Below the pieces are notes generated by a model. It ran no database searches and was not told the DNA's origin. It worked only from the letters and a program-made list of their open reading frames with translations. From an uncultured Eubacteriales bacterium (GTDB taxonomy: Bacteria; Bacillota; Clostridia; Oscillospirales; Oscillospiraceae): DNA of 13,374 nucleotides. The stretch covers positions 1-13,374 of the forward strand of contig USIZ01000011.1 of assembly GCA_900554855.1 (NCBI GenBank), given 5' to 3'. Positions 12,403 through 13,374 of the stretch are shown piece by piece (the first letter of the stretch is position 1; the number at the start of each line of letters is the position of its first letter). The position numbers and the translations under genes were made by a program.

Positions 12403-13374
12403 GACTGAACGCGCTCTCTCTGGAGTATTTCCGCAACTACCTGTCTGCCCGGGCGGAGTTTCACCCCGGCATGAACATCATCTGCGGCGACAATGCCCAG
12501 GGAAAGACCAACCTGCTGGAGGGCATCTCCTATCTGGCCGGGGCCAGGAGCCACCGCGCCCGCTATGACCGGGAGCTCATCATGTTCGGCATTCAGCACG
12601 GCTTTCTGACCGGTGAGCTGGAGTGCCGGGGCCGGGATTTTAACGTGGAGATCACGCTGAACGCCGGTCAGCGGCGCGTTCTGAAACGCAACGGCGTGAA
12701 GCTCCAGAGCGCCGCAGAGCTGGGGGAGACCCTGAACACCGTGCTGTTCTGCCCGGAGGATCTGTTTCTGATCCGGGCCGGGGCGGTGGAGCGGCGGCGG
12801 TTTCTGGACGACACCATCGCCCAGCTGCGGCCCAGATACGCCGAAGCGCTGGAGCGCTACCAGAAGATCTGGAAGAGCAAGAGCTTCATCCTGAACCATC
12901 AGGAGGAGCGGCCCGACCTGCTGGCCACGCTGGACGACTTCTCCCATCAGCTCTGTCAGGCCGGCGCGGTCATCACCCATTACCGCGCCCACTTCATCAA
13001 GCGCCTTGCCGGGACGGCCCCCGCCATCCATCGGGAGTTTTCCGGCGGCAGGGAGGCCCTCAGTCTGGCCTACGAGCCGGACAGCGCCATTTCCGACCCG
13101 CTGGCCCCCACGAAGGTGCTCTTTGAGCAGCTGATGGAGCATCAGGAGTGCCGCCGGGAGGCGGAGCTGGCCGCCCGGAAGTGCCTGATCGGCCCCCACC
13201 GGGACGAGCTGCGGGTGGACATCGACGGCCGGAGCGCCCGACAGTACGCCTCTCAGGGGCAGACCCGGACGGCGGCGCTGAGCCTGAAGCTGGCGCAGCG
13301 GGACATCATCTTTGACGACCGGGAGGAATACCCGGTGCTGCTGCTGGACGACGTGCTCAGCGAGCTGGACCCCC
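12399..13374 (+). CDS. recF: DNA replication/repair protein RecF, 5' part
   Basis: The first 325 codons are present and the frame runs off the window. RecF is an SMC-like ATPase that helps RecOR load RecA at single-strand gaps. Visible are the N-terminus LSLEYFRNY (7-15), the Walker A loop GDNAQGKT (30-37), the ABC-type signature region SQGQTRTAALSL (about 285-296) and the Walker B LLLDDVLSELD near the cut end. The ATG at 12399 lies inside the last codon of yaaA (ATGA overlap). The full protein is usually about 360-370 residues, so roughly 40 are missing beyond the edge. Confidence 0.96.
   Translation, partial: MRLNALSLEYFRNYLSARAEFHPGMNIICGDNAQGKTNLLEGISYLAGARSHRARYDRELIMFGIQHGFLTGELECRGRDFNVEITLNAGQRRVLKRNGVKLQSAAELGETLNTVLFCPEDLFLIRAGAVERRRFLDDTIAQLRPRYAEALERYQKIWKSKSFILNHQEERPDLLATLDDFSHQLCQAGAVITHYRAHFIKRLAGTAPAIHREFSGGREALSLAYEPDSAISDPLAPTKVLFEQLMEHQECRREAELAARKCLIGPHRDELRVDIDGRSARQYASQGQTRTAALSLKLAQRDIIFDDREEYPVLLLDDVLSELDP

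Noticed and set aside
12294..13199. A 301-codon open frame on the minus strand
   Set aside because: It is antisense to yaaA and recF, whose motifs and ATGA overlap are clear.

Overview
The window is the replication-origin neighbourhood of a GC-rich Firmicute. It carries the classical order rpmH-rnpA-yidD-yidC-jag on the minus strand, diverging from dnaA-dnaN-yaaA-recF on the plus strand. The short Gram-positive type of YidC, a Jag/KhpB protein with Jag_N, KH and R3H domains, YaaA between dnaN and recF, a DnaA-box cluster between dnaA and dnaN, and strong AGGAGG-type ribosome binding sites all point to Clostridia. The high GC suggests the Oscillospiraceae (Flavonifractor/Oscillibacter-like), but the genus is a guess from style, not a search.

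Layout. From 1 to 938 there are two plus-strand genes: the 3' part of an HD-domain hydrolase, then a PAP2-family phosphatase, closed by a hairpin terminator. From 1388 to 2780 is a minus-strand pair, a fructokinase-like PfkB sugar kinase and a short peptide deformylase, behind a near-consensus promoter. From 3083 to 3664 is xpt with its own promoter and terminator and no purine riboswitch. From 3771 to 4676 is one uninterrupted reading frame that joins a complete REP-associated tyrosine transposase (RAYT, HUH/Y1 family) to a complete RNase HI. From 5004 to 8209 is the minus-strand ribosomal protein L34 / RNase P / membrane-insertase operon, driven by a promoter with perfect -35 and -10 hexamers. 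From 8990 onward are the plus-strand initiation and repair genes; recF runs off the right edge.

The dnaA-dnaN gap (10313-10607) is the probable oriC. It holds at least four good DnaA boxes, two of them exact TTATCCACA. These are followed by a CTA-type triplet run resembling a DnaA-trio, then an AT-rich stretch. No convincing DnaA box was seen upstream of dnaA.

The intergenic gaps are unusually full of non-autonomous repeats. Six copies of a 25-bp REP-like palindrome (core GGCGGG...CCCGCC) occur as three inverted pairs. Two of the pairs are 170 bp long, end to end, and lie 10.6 kb apart either side of the origin genes; the third lies directly 5' of the RAYT gene. Separate families include a 279-bp MITE-like element with 36-bp imperfect terminal inverted repeats upstream of dnaA, a shorter relative between dnaN and yaaA, a decayed fragment before xpt, and a palindromic repeat after the PAP2 gene. 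The combination of a RAYT, its likely REP substrates and an RNase HI domain on one polypeptide is the most noteworthy thing in the window.
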